Assembly (NCBI GenBank): GCA_947626315.1
Contig: CANQRQ010000007.1
Coordinates: 44,271 to 108,270 of the forward strand
Reading direction: 5' to 3'
DNA: 64,000 bases
From: an uncultured Oscillospiraceae bacterium
Lineage (GTDB): Bacteria; Bacillota; Clostridia; Oscillospirales; Oscillospiraceae
Numbering within the stretch: position 1 is the first letter of the stretch; each line of letters starts with the position of its first letter. This document shows positions 51,531 to 64,000 of the stretch, one piece after another. Made by a program: the position numbers and the translations under genes. The notes beneath the pieces are model-generated. The model saw nothing but the letters and a program-made list of their open reading frames with translations. It did no database searches and was not told the origin of the DNA.

Positions 51531-51559
51531 TTGAACAGCGCTGTACTGTGTGCTATATT
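51531..51559 (+). promoter_or_regulatory. Promoter for repeat lipoprotein
   Basis: TTGAAC - 17 nt - TATATT. Confidence 0.6.
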
Positions 51560-51624
51560 TATTCATAGTTGGGAAATTTTTGCGTGGGGTACGTATTAAA
51601 ACAGAAAAAAGAGAGGAAATTTAC

Positions 51625-53034
51625 ATGAAAAAGGTCTTGGCGTTGATTTTGGCGCTGGTTTTGTGTCTGTCCATGGCCGGGTGCGGCGAGGGAAAACGGT
51701 ATGAAGAGGCAGCGGCGCTTCTGGAGTCCGGGAGCTATGACGAGGCGGCCGCCGCCTTTGAGGCCCTGGGCGATTACAAGGACGCCGCCGATATGGTGAC
51801 CGAGTGCGCCTATCAGAAGGCCGCGGCCACGCTGGAGAGCGGCGCATATGACGAGGCGGCCGCCGCCTTTGAAGCTCTGGGCGATTATAAGGACGCCGCC
51901 GATATGGTGACCGAGTGCGCCTATCAGAAAGCGGCGGCTATGCTGGAAGACGATGCATATGACGAGGCGGCTGCCGCCTTTGAAGCCCTGGGCGATTACA
52001 AGGACGCCGCCGATATGGTGACCGAGTGTGCCTATCAGGAGGCGGCGGACCTGGGCGCGGCGGGCCGGCCGGCCCTGTCCGCCCTGGCTTTTATCGCTCT
52101 GGGGGATTACAAGGACGCCCATGAGCAGGGGCTGGCCCAGTGGGCCACGCTGTATAACGCCCATCACACCATCACGGCGGGCAACTGGACCGCGGCCGCG
52201 ATCTTTGAAAACGGAAGCACCAAGATCACCAAGCAGAACATCCAGGGTGGCGGAGACGGGATCGGCATCCCCGAAGACGTGACGGCGATCTCTCTGGGCA
52301 GCGTCCACTCCCTGGGCCTGCACCCTGACGGAACAGTTACCGGCAGCGGCTCGAATACGCTGGGTGAGCTGGACCTGGACAGCTGGACCGATATCGTGGC
52401 GATCGACGCGGGCTGGGGCTATTCCCTGGGTCTGCGCTCTGACGGCACGGTGCTGGCCGCCGGGGATGACAGCTACGGTCTGAGCAGCGGCACGGCGGAC
52501 TGGACGGACATCGTGGCCGTCGACGGCGGATATTACCACACCGTAGGCCTGAAGGCGGACGGCACCGTGGTCGCTGCCGGGAGCAACGAGAAGGGCCAAT
52601 GCAACGTGGGCGACTGGACGGACATTGTGGCTATCAGCGCGGGCTTTGACCACACGGTGGGTCTGAAGGCGGACGGCACCGTGGTCGCCGCCGGGAACAA
52701 CGCTTACGGCCAGTGCGACGTGGGCGAGTGGACGGATATCGTGGCGGTCTCCTCCTATCAGTATCATACCGTGGGTCTGAAGGCGGACGGCACCGTGGTG
52801 ACCACCGGAGACTTTGCAACGCTTTACAAGGCCGTAACCAAGCTGGACCCCTCCGATTCGGATCCGGATTTCTCGGGTATCTCGGACTGGACGGATATTG
52901 TCTCCGTGGCCGCGGGGGACAAGTTTACTCTCGGCCTGAAGGCGGACGGTTCGCTTGTCTATGTGGGAAGAGTCGCCATAAGCAGAAGCGAGTCGCCCGA
53001 CTGGACGCAGATCAAGCTTCCCGGCGAAGTCTGA
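51625..53034 (+). CDS. Lipoprotein with tandem TPR-like repeats and RCC1-like repeats
   Basis: LSMAGCGEG lipobox; three near-identical 37-aa units; WTDIVAxxxGxxHTVGLKADGTVVAAG repeats. Confidence 0.88.
   Translation: MKKVLALILALVLCLSMAGCGEGKRYEEAAALLESGSYDEAAAAFEALGDYKDAADMVTECAYQKAAATLESGAYDEAAAAFEALGDYKDAADMVTECAYQKAAAMLEDDAYDEAAAAFEALGDYKDAADMVTECAYQEAADLGAAGRPALSALAFIALGDYKDAHEQGLAQWATLYNAHHTITAGNWTAAAIFENGSTKITKQNIQGGGDGIGIPEDVTAISLGSVHSLGLHPDGTVTGSGSNTLGELDLDSWTDIVAIDAGWGYSLGLRSDGTVLAAGDDSYGLSSGTADWTDIVAVDGGYYHTVGLKADGTVVAAGSNEKGQCNVGDWTDIVAISAGFDHTVGLKADGTVVAAGNNAYGQCDVGEWTDIVAVSSYQYHTVGLKADGTVVTTGDFATLYKAVTKLDPSDSDPDFSGISDWTDIVSVAAGDKFTLGLKADGSLVYVGRVAISRSESPDWTQIKLPGEV
51706..52038 (+). 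repeat. Three tandem 111-bp in-frame repeats (plus diverged fourth)
   Basis: Units 51706-51816, 51817-51927, 51928-52038 share SYDEAAAAFEALGDYKDAADMVTECAYQ-type core. Confidence 0.9.
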
Positions 53035-53050
53035 TAAAGTCCCTCCACGG

Positions 53051-53079
53051 GGCTGCAGCAAAGTGTTTTTGCTGCAGCC
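53051..53079 (+). repeat. Hairpin GGCTGCAGC...GCTGCAGCC after repeat lipoprotein
   Basis: Perfect 9-bp stem; weak T tract, related to the hairpin at 53461. Confidence 0.7.
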
Positions 53080-53106
53080 TCTTAATTGGCAAAAAACTAT
53101 GGAAGA

Positions 53107-53427
53107 TAAACGAAAGTTTATATGAGGAAACAAGTGCCAAGCGAGCCACGTAAATATGTGCGTGCGACCGCAGGAGCGATCTCTTCCAATGTCTGCACCG
53201 GGGTAAACCTGCAAAAACGATTACGGGCGACCTAAGAACGGGGCTGCTGTACGCTGCTCCCAGAGGGGCCCCGGGGATTCTTCCCCGGACGTCTTTCTCT
53301 TCGGTAGCCTTCTCTTGCGACGAGGCAAGAGAAGGCTACAATACACCAAGAGACAAAACTCAGTTTCCGCTGGTGACCGAAGGAGACGAACAGAGAAAGT
53401 GTTTTTCCTGCTATAAACTTTCGTTTA
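53107..53427 (+). ncRNA. Candidate large structured ncRNA
   Basis: Perfect 16-nt terminal complementarity (53107-53122 with 53412-53427), internal hairpins, no convincing ORF, followed by terminator. Confidence 0.55.
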
Positions 53428-53460
53428 GCTCAGAAAAGATTCTGCCCTTTTCAATACGCA

Positions 53461-53502
53461 AAGGAGCTGCAGCGCAACTTTCACGTTTTGCTGCAGCTCC
53501 TT
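53461..53502 (+). terminator. Terminator after candidate ncRNA
   Basis: aaggagctgcagc...gctgcagctcctt then ttatttcttcatttt. Confidence 0.7.
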
Positions 53503-53543
53503 TTATTTCTTCATTTTATACGCTGACGGCGGCGGCTTTACCC

Positions 53544-58367
<4,824 letters not shown>

Positions 58368-58515
58368 CGGCGCCTCCACAAAGCGTTTTTATCTCTCTCC
58401 CGGCAATGCGCAGGCGAAGCCGCTCCTTGCCAGAGTAGTGGACAGTAAGCGGACTGTATTTTATTATAATTAAGAGCAAAAATCAATAGTTTCTGCAAAA
58501 AGGCTCCCGCTCGCA

Positions 58516-59030
58516 AAGCTTTCAAGTTGAAGATAAAGTGTCTTCAACTTGAAAGCTTCGCCCCCTCTCTGCGCTCTCCCCCTGCAGTTCTATGGCTGAC
58601 AGCTTTGTCTACTGTCTGAGGCTGCAGCAAATGCCACAGCCCCCATTTTTTTCTCCTCCGCCCTCATACTGATTTTCTTTAAAAAGTAGACATTTGAAAA
58701 ATGGCTACTTTTTAGAATAATCGTCGCCACGCGGAAAACAATCGAAAGTTCGATTGTTTTCCGCTGCCAAACGACAAGTTTGGCAGCGAATGATTCTTTG
58801 AATCATTCGCGCGATGCTTATTGCAATGAATATATGGCAAAACAGCCATGCTGTTTTGCTGAGCAGCAAGGCTGCTCGGCTAAACGCTTTTGGCGTTTAG
58901 CCATCATATAGTCATTATAGCGCGTAGCGCGTAGAAAATCGCATGAGACGTCTTTTCGGCAGCTTTACCGCCGAAAAGGGCGACGCATCATGCGGCGCCT
59001 CTCAAATAAAAAGTCACCTTTTTATTTGAG
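58516..59030. repeat. Intergenic array of about ten near-perfect hairpins
   Basis: Stems read directly: 58516-58559, 58681-58713, 58731-58764, 58763-58787, 58786-58810, 58837-58859, 58861-58877, 58878-58902, 58952-58978, 59001-59030. Confidence 0.85.
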
Positions 59031-59037
59031 AATAGTA

Positions 59038-61059
59038 TCACAGCTTTTTTACGAAGAGGCAGCGGATGGCGTTGAGCACCGCCAGGACCATGACGCCCAC
59101 GTCGGCAAAAATGGCCAGGTACATATTGGCGATGCCCACGGCGCCCAGGATTAGGCAGGCCGCCTTCACGCCCAGGGCCAGCACGATGTTCTGATACACG
59201 ATACCCAGGCACTTCCGGGAGATCTTAATGGCCTTGGCGATCTTCATGGGGTCGTCGTCCATCAGGACGATGTCCGCCGCCTCGATGGCGGCGTCTGAGC
59301 CCATAGCGCCCATGGCAATGCCGATATCGGCCCGGGACAGGACCGGGGCATCGTTGATGCCGTCGCCCACGAAGGCCAATTTGGCTTTCCCGGTCTTCTG
59401 CGCCAGCAGTTCCTCCACCTTGGTCACCTTGTCCCCGGGCAGCAGCTCGCTGTATACGGTATCGATCCGGAGCTCCGCCGCCACCTGGTCGGCCACCTTT
59501 TTCCCGTCGCCGGTCAGCATGACGGTCCGCTCCACTCCCGCCTCCCGCAGAGCGGCGACAGCCTTTTGTGCGTTGGGCTTTACCACGTCTGAAATCAGGA
59601 TGTGCCCCGCATAGGAGCCGTTGATCGCTATATGGATGATAGTGCCTGCGTGGTGGCAAGGGATACAAGGGACGTTCAGCTGCTCCATCAGCTTGTCGTT
59701 TCCGGCGGCCACCTCTGTGCCGTCCACTACGGCGATAATGCCCCGGCCGCTGATCTCCTGTATGTTGCTGACCCGGCTGCGGTCCGGCGTTTTGCCGTAG
59801 GCCCGCTGGAGGCTCTTGCTGATGGGGTGGGAGGACGCGCTCTCCGCCAGGGCGGCGTACTCGATAAGCTTTTCGTCCTCCATCTGGCTGTGGTGGATGC
59901 CGTTTACCTCAAAGACGCCCTGGGTCAAGGTCCCGGTCTTGTCGAATACCACCACTTTGGTCTGGGAGAGAAGCTCCAGGTAGTTGGAGCCCTTCACCAG
60001 GATGCCCTCCTGGCTGGCCCCGCCGATCCCGGCGAAAAAGCTGAGGGGGATGCTGATGACCAGGGCGCAGGGGCAGCTGATGACCAGGAAGGTCAGGGCC
60101 CGGTAGATCCAGGTACCCCAATCCGCCGCCAGACCCAGGGCCAATAGCCGCGCCATCGGCGGTAGGACCGCCAACGCCAAGGCGCTATAGCACACCGCGG
60201 GAGTGTAGATCTTTGCGAATTTAGAGATGAAGTCCTCGGACCTGGACTTGCGGGAGCTGGCGTTTTCCACCAGATCAAGGATCTTAGACACGGTGGACTC
60301 TCCAAACTCCTTGGTGGTCCGGATCTTCAGCAGACCGGTCATGTTGATGCAGCCGCTGATGATCTCGTCCCCCGCCGCGGCCTCCCGGGGCAGGCTCTCG
60401 CCGGTGAGGGCGCTGGTGTTCAGGCTGGAGCTGCCCTCCACAATGATGCCGTCGATGGGCACCTTTTCGCCGGGCTGCACCACGATCACCGTCCCGATCT
60501 CCACTTCATCCGGGTCCACCTGCTCCAGAGCGCCGTCCCGCTCAATGTTGGCGTAGTCAGGCCGGATATCCATCAGGTCGCTGATGTTACGGCGGCTCTT
60601 GCCCACGGCGTAGCTCTGGAACCACTCGCCGATCTGATAGAACAGCATGACGGCGATGGCCTCCAGATAGTCGCCGTTTTCGTAGATGGCCAGGGCCATG
60701 GCCCCCACCGTGGCCACCGCCATCAGGAAGTTCTCGTCGAACACCTGCCGGTTCAGGATGCCCCGGACCGCCTTGCGCAGAATATCATAGCCGATGAGGA
60801 AATAGTCCGCCAGATAGAGGGCGAAGCGCAGCCAGCGCCCGGCGCTTGGGAACAAAATCCCGTCCAGCCGGGCAAACAGCTCCGCCGGGAGCGGCTGCAG
60901 GACAAGCAAAATTCCGGAGGCCGCCAAAATACGCTCCAGCATGCGCTTTTGCTTTCCGGTCATGCCGCTGCCCGCCCGGGCGCCTATGACAAAGCGGAAC
61001 GCCGCCGCCGTTAAGATCACCACCGCCAGCAGAATACTGATCACGAGCTCTTGCATCAC
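59038..61059 (-). CDS. Heavy-metal translocating P1B-type ATPase (Cd/Zn-type likely), no N-terminal HMA
   Basis: SCPCALVISIP, DKTGTLTQG, GDGINDAP; SHPISKSL. Confidence 0.92.
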   Translation of the reverse strand: MMQELVISILLAVVILTAAAFRFVIGARAGSGMTGKQKRMLERILAASGILLVLQPLPAELFARLDGILFPSAGRWLRFALYLADYFLIGYDILRKAVRGILNRQVFDENFLMAVATVGAMALAIYENGDYLEAIAVMLFYQIGEWFQSYAVGKSRRNISDLMDIRPDYANIERDGALEQVDPDEVEIGTVIVVQPGEKVPIDGIIVEGSSSLNTSALTGESLPREAAAGDEIISGCINMTGLLKIRTTKEFGESTVSKILDLVENASSRKSRSEDFISKFAKIYTPAVCYSALALAVLPPMARLLALGLAADWGTWIYRALTFLVISCPCALVISIPLSFFAGIGGASQEGILVKGSNYLELLSQTKVVVFDKTGTLTQGVFEVNGIHHSQMEDEKLIEYAALAESASSHPISKSLQRAYGKTPDRSRVSNIQEISGRGIIAVVDGTEVAAGNDKLMEQLNVPCIPCHHAGTIIHIAINGSYAGHILISDVVKPNAQKAVAALREAGVERTVMLTGDGKKVADQVAAELRIDTVYSELLPGDKVTKVEELLAQKTGKAKLAFVGDGINDAPVLSRADIGIAMGAMGSDAAIEAADIVLMDDDPMKIAKAIKISRKCLGIVYQNIVLALGVKAACLILGAVGIANMYLAIFADVGVMVLAVLNAIRCLFVKKL

Positions 61060-61153
61060 AGTTCACTCCTTAATTATAGTGTGTAGTCTATTCTGAGAAA
61101 AGAGGGCTCCTCACCCAAGGGTAAGGTGCCCTCTTCTGCCGCAGGGGCCTTTA

Positions 61154-61372
61154 TCACAGGAATATCTCACAGTCAGGTTCCACTTTTTTGCAGGCCTTCA
61201 GCACCTCCTGCATGACAGCCTTGGGCTCTTGGCTCTCGCCGAATTCCACGGTCATTTTCTGGGTCATGAAGTTGACAGTGGCGGCCTGTACGCCGGCAGT
61301 CTTGCGGGCGGCGTCCTCCATCTTGTTGGCGCAGTTGGCGCAGTCCACTTCGATCTTGTAGGTCTTTTTCAT
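61154..61372 (-). CDS. Stand-alone HMA (metal-binding) domain protein
   Basis: KTYKIEVDCANCANKMEDAARKTAGV. Confidence 0.88.
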   Translation of the reverse strand: MKKTYKIEVDCANCANKMEDAARKTAGVQAATVNFMTQKMTVEFGESQEPKAVMQEVLKACKKVEPDCEIFL

Positions 61373-61410
61373 AGCGAGCTTCCTCCGTCTAAAAAATCTA
61401 TTTTAATTTT

Positions 61411-61434
61411 ATGATTAAGCACTTGTTTAATCAT
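61411..61434. promoter_or_regulatory. Candidate ArsR-family operator between divergent HMA and regulator genes
   Basis: ATGATTAA-GCACTTGT-TTAATCAT, perfect 8-bp arms. Confidence 0.6.
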
Positions 61435-61551
61435 TACGCTTGCAGTATAATACCGACGGAACCCCAAGTCAAGAGCGGAGGAGGAACCTCTGCCAAACGG
61501 GCGAAAAGAATTTCTATTCGGGCGAAATGCCCCCGAAAAGGAGAACAGCAT

Positions 61552-62274
61552 ATGAATGAACTCCATTTGCCTCACCGGCACGGAGAGGGAGAAGGGACCG
61601 CTCTGATCAAAGCACAGCTGAGCCGGGTGGACCGCTTCCAGACTGTGACGGAGGTGTTCCGACAGCTGGATGACCCCACCAGACTCCGAATCTTCTGGCT
61701 CCTGTGCCACTGTGAGGAGTGCGTGGTCAATATCTCCGCTCTGCTGGAGATGTCCAGCCCGGCGGTGTCCCACCATCTGCGCCCCCTCCGGAACAGCGGC
61801 CTGCTGGTCAGCCGCCGGGAGGGGAAGGAGGTCTATTATCGGGCGGCCGACACGCCCCAGAGCCGGCTCCTCCACCAGATGATCGAGCAGGTGATGGAGA
61901 TCACCTGCCCGGAGCAGGAGGGGCCGGCGGCGCCGCCGGAGGCGTACCCCTCAGATGCGCTGGAGATCGCCCGGCGGGTCCATGATGAGCTTTTGCAGCA
62001 TCTGGATCAAAAGATCACCATTGAGGAACTCTCCAAAAAGTATCTCATCAACCCGACCACCCTGAAGGCGGCGTTCAAATCGGTCTACGGCACTTCCCTG
62101 GCGGCGCACATCCGGGAGCACCGGATGGAGCAGGCCGCTTCGCTGCTGCGCACCAGCGACCTGAGCGTGGCGGAGATCGCCCAGGCGGTGGGCTATGACA
62201 GCCCCAGCAAATTCAGCGCCGCTTTCAAGGCCTTTTTCCACATTCTGCCCAAGGAATACCGGAAGCAGTCCTGA
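61552..62274 (+). CDS. ArsR-type metalloregulator fused to C-terminal AraC-type HTH domain
   Basis: LDDPTRLRIFWLLCHCEECVVNISALL...SPAVSHHLRPLRNSGLL; C-terminal TIEELSKKYLINPTTLKAAFKSVYG...AVGYDSPSKFSAAFKAFFHILPKEYR. Confidence 0.88.
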   Translation: MNELHLPHRHGEGEGTALIKAQLSRVDRFQTVTEVFRQLDDPTRLRIFWLLCHCEECVVNISALLEMSSPAVSHHLRPLRNSGLLVSRREGKEVYYRAADTPQSRLLHQMIEQVMEITCPEQEGPAAPPEAYPSDALEIARRVHDELLQHLDQKITIEELSKKYLINPTTLKAAFKSVYGTSLAAHIREHRMEQAASLLRTSDLSVAEIAQAVGYDSPSKFSAAFKAFFHILPKEYRKQS

Positions 62275-62424
62275 CCGGGCGGCAGGGCTGCCGGAGAAGG
62301 GCGGACCTTGGTAAGAGCTGTTGCGCTTTTTCCGGGGACAGATTATAATGAATAAAGATCGCGCCTGCTTTTTGCCGGGAAAAGTCTCCGGCCGGGGCAG
62401 GCGGAAGGACCGTGGAGGCCGCTT

Positions 62425-63756
62425 ATGCGTTTTGATTTAAACCTCAGCCTTCCCGCGCTGACCGTATTTATACAGGGACTGCTCAGCTTTTTCTCCCCCT
62501 GCGTTTTCCCGCTGGTGCCGCTGTACGTGAGCTATTTCGCCGGCGGCGCGAAAACCGTGGACGGGGACGGCCGGGTGCGCTATTCTCGCCGCCGGGTGCT
62601 GGGGCACACGGTCTGCTTCGTGCTGGGGATCAGCGCGGCGTTCTTCCTGCTGGGCTTCGGCTTTACCGCCGTGGGCAGCTTTCTCTCGGCCCACAGGCTC
62701 CTCTTAGCCCGCGCAGGCGGCGTGGTCATGATTCTCTTCGGCCTGTACCAGCTGGGTCTCTTCGGCCAATCCGCCCTGCTGGAGCGGGAGCGGCGGCTGC
62801 CCTTCCGGCTGGACAAATTCGCCATGGGCCCGCTGCCGGCGCTGCTCCTGGGCTTTACCTTCAGCTTTGCCTGGACCCCCTGCGTCGGGCCCACCCTGAG
62901 CGGCGTTCTGCTGCTGGCGGGCTCCGCCGGCAGCGCTGCCAGGGGCCTTGGGCTCATTGGCCTTTACACCCTGGGCTTTGTGCTGCCCTTCTTGGCGGTG
63001 GGCCTCTTCACCGGGGCGGTGCTGGAATTTTTCGGGAAGCATAAGAACGTGGTGCGGTACACCGTGAAGATCGGCGCCGTGCTGCTGATCCTCATGGGGG
63101 TCATGACGCTCACGGGACTCATGAACGGCCTGACAGGCGCTCTGTCCCGCATGGACGGGCTGTTCCCGGAGCGGACGGAGCAGGCCGAAGAGAGCCCCGC
63201 TCCCACGGAAAGCCCCATGCCGGAGGCGACCCCCGCGCCTACGGAGACTCCCGCGCCGGCGGAGACGCAGGCGCCTGCGCCGCCCGCGGAGAGCGGAGAG
63301 CCCGCCGGGGACGGGGAGGCCGTGCCCGCGCCGGACTTTACCCTCCTTGACCAATACGGGAACGAGCACACGCTGTCCGATTACCGGGGGAAGACCGTGT
63401 TCCTGAATTTCTGGGCCACCTGGTGCCCGCCCTGCCGGGGCGAGATGCCGGATATCCAGAAGCTGTATGAGGATTACGGCAGCAACGAGGGCGAGCTGGT
63501 GGTGCTGGGCCTGGCCGCGCCGGGCCTCGGGTCTGAGGGCGATCTGGAATCCGTCACGGCCTTTCTGGCGGACAACGGCTATACCTTCCCCGTGGTCATG
63601 GACACGGACGGCGCGCTCACCTATGCCTACGGCATCCGCGCCTATCCCACCACCTTCATGATCCGCGCCGACGGCAGCGTTTACGGCTATGTGGAGGGCG
63701 CGCTGACAGAAGAGTGGATGAACAGCATCGTAGAGGAGACGATGGCGGCGGGATAA
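62425..63756 (+). CDS. CcdA-like membrane protein fused to TlpA/thioredoxin-like domain
   Basis: FFSPCVFPLVPLYVSY (CcdA), Pro/Glu/Thr linker, FWATWCPPCRGEMP. Confidence 0.92.
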   Translation: MRFDLNLSLPALTVFIQGLLSFFSPCVFPLVPLYVSYFAGGAKTVDGDGRVRYSRRRVLGHTVCFVLGISAAFFLLGFGFTAVGSFLSAHRLLLARAGGVVMILFGLYQLGLFGQSALLERERRLPFRLDKFAMGPLPALLLGFTFSFAWTPCVGPTLSGVLLLAGSAGSAARGLGLIGLYTLGFVLPFLAVGLFTGAVLEFFGKHKNVVRYTVKIGAVLLILMGVMTLTGLMNGLTGALSRMDGLFPERTEQAEESPAPTESPMPEATPAPTETPAPAETQAPAPPAESGEPAGDGEAVPAPDFTLLDQYGNEHTLSDYRGKTVFLNFWATWCPPCRGEMPDIQKLYEDYGSNEGELVVLGLAAPGLGSEGDLESVTAFLADNGYTFPVVMDTDGALTYAYGIRAYPTTFMIRADGSVYGYVEGALTEEWMNSIVEETMAAG

Positions 63757-63790
63757 ATGCTCCTTCCGCAATCTGGCCGCGCCTATAAAA

Positions 63791-63834
63791 ACGCCCCCTC
63801 GGATTTGGATTTTTTGCCAAATCCGAGGGGGCGT
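63791..63834. terminator. Bidirectional terminator
   Basis: acgccccctcggatttgg / ccaaatccgagggggcgt. Confidence 0.85.
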
Positions 63835-63886
63835 CTGCTGTGTTCAAATTTCAGAGGGGACGACGCCCCCGCCCGGCAGGCGGCGA

Positions 63887-64000
63887 TTACGCTTTCAACT
63901 CCTCCCGGGCCTGGGCCAGCGTCAGCTCCCTGTCCAGGTACTGCTGGTACAGCTCACAGAGCAGCGCCGTGTCCCCGCAGGCGATCTGCTCCCCCTTCTC
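63887..64000 (-). CDS. C-terminal end of an unidentified protein (truncated by window edge)
   Basis: Open reading EKGEQIACGDTALLCELYQQYLDRELTLAQAREELKA* from window end. Confidence 0.55.
   Translation of the reverse strand, partial: EKGEQIACGDTALLCELYQQYLDRELTLAQAREELKA

Noticed and set aside
51706-52038. CRISPR-like array
   Set aside because: Repeats are contiguous, in-frame and coding with no spacers
51559-53214. 551-aa minus ORF opposite the repeat lipoprotein
   Set aside because: Repeats mirror the + strand TPR/RCC1 repeats; no SD or domain
53107-53427. Retron msr-msd reading of the terminal inverted repeats
   Set aside because: No reverse transcriptase or effector gene adjacent
53107-53427. 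RNase P RNA (because of GAGGAAA near the 5' end and ACAGAGAA near the 3' end)
   Set aside because: Too short and lacks the conserved P4/CR regions I could recognise; left for cmscan
58731-58902. Integron attC array
   Set aside because: No integrase or cassette ORFs and stems lack the attC R/L core sequences

Overview
High-GC Firmicutes-type chromosomal window (gene content and short intergenic regions suggest an Oscillospiraceae-like gut Clostridia; this is inference). Most of it is ordinary housekeeping or metabolism: M3 peptidase, AGCS symporter, luxS, mgtE, M20 peptidase plus permease pair, RlmI-like methyltransferase, ddl, coaX, azlCD, gdhA, nadE, LTA-synthase-like sulfatase, glyS, ogt, tcdA, and an mgl sugar ABC operon with a sensor cluster. 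No CRISPR array, prophage, transposase, rRNA or tRNA was recognised. The accessory-looking part is about 43.6-62.3 kb: (i) an rnfCDGEA-type operon that ends at a terminator without rnfB, preceded by apbE and a lipoprotein with an internal duplication; (ii) a lipoprotein with near-identical 111-bp TPR-like repeats followed by RCC1-like repeats; (iii) a probable large structured ncRNA (~53.1-53.5 kb) closed by a perfect 16-bp terminal helix; (iv) a 1607-aa double-sensor hybrid kinase with a degenerate first DHp, then kinase-REC-Hpt-REC-HD-GYP; (v) an intergenic array of about ten near-perfect hairpins (58.5-59.03 kb) that may fold as one multibranched element; (vi) a P-type ATPase/HMA locus controlled by an ArsR-AraC fusion regulator. 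A leader with a small ORF ending ...WSPPAK* precedes mgtE. All calls come from reading the sequence and supplied translations; no database search or folding program was run.
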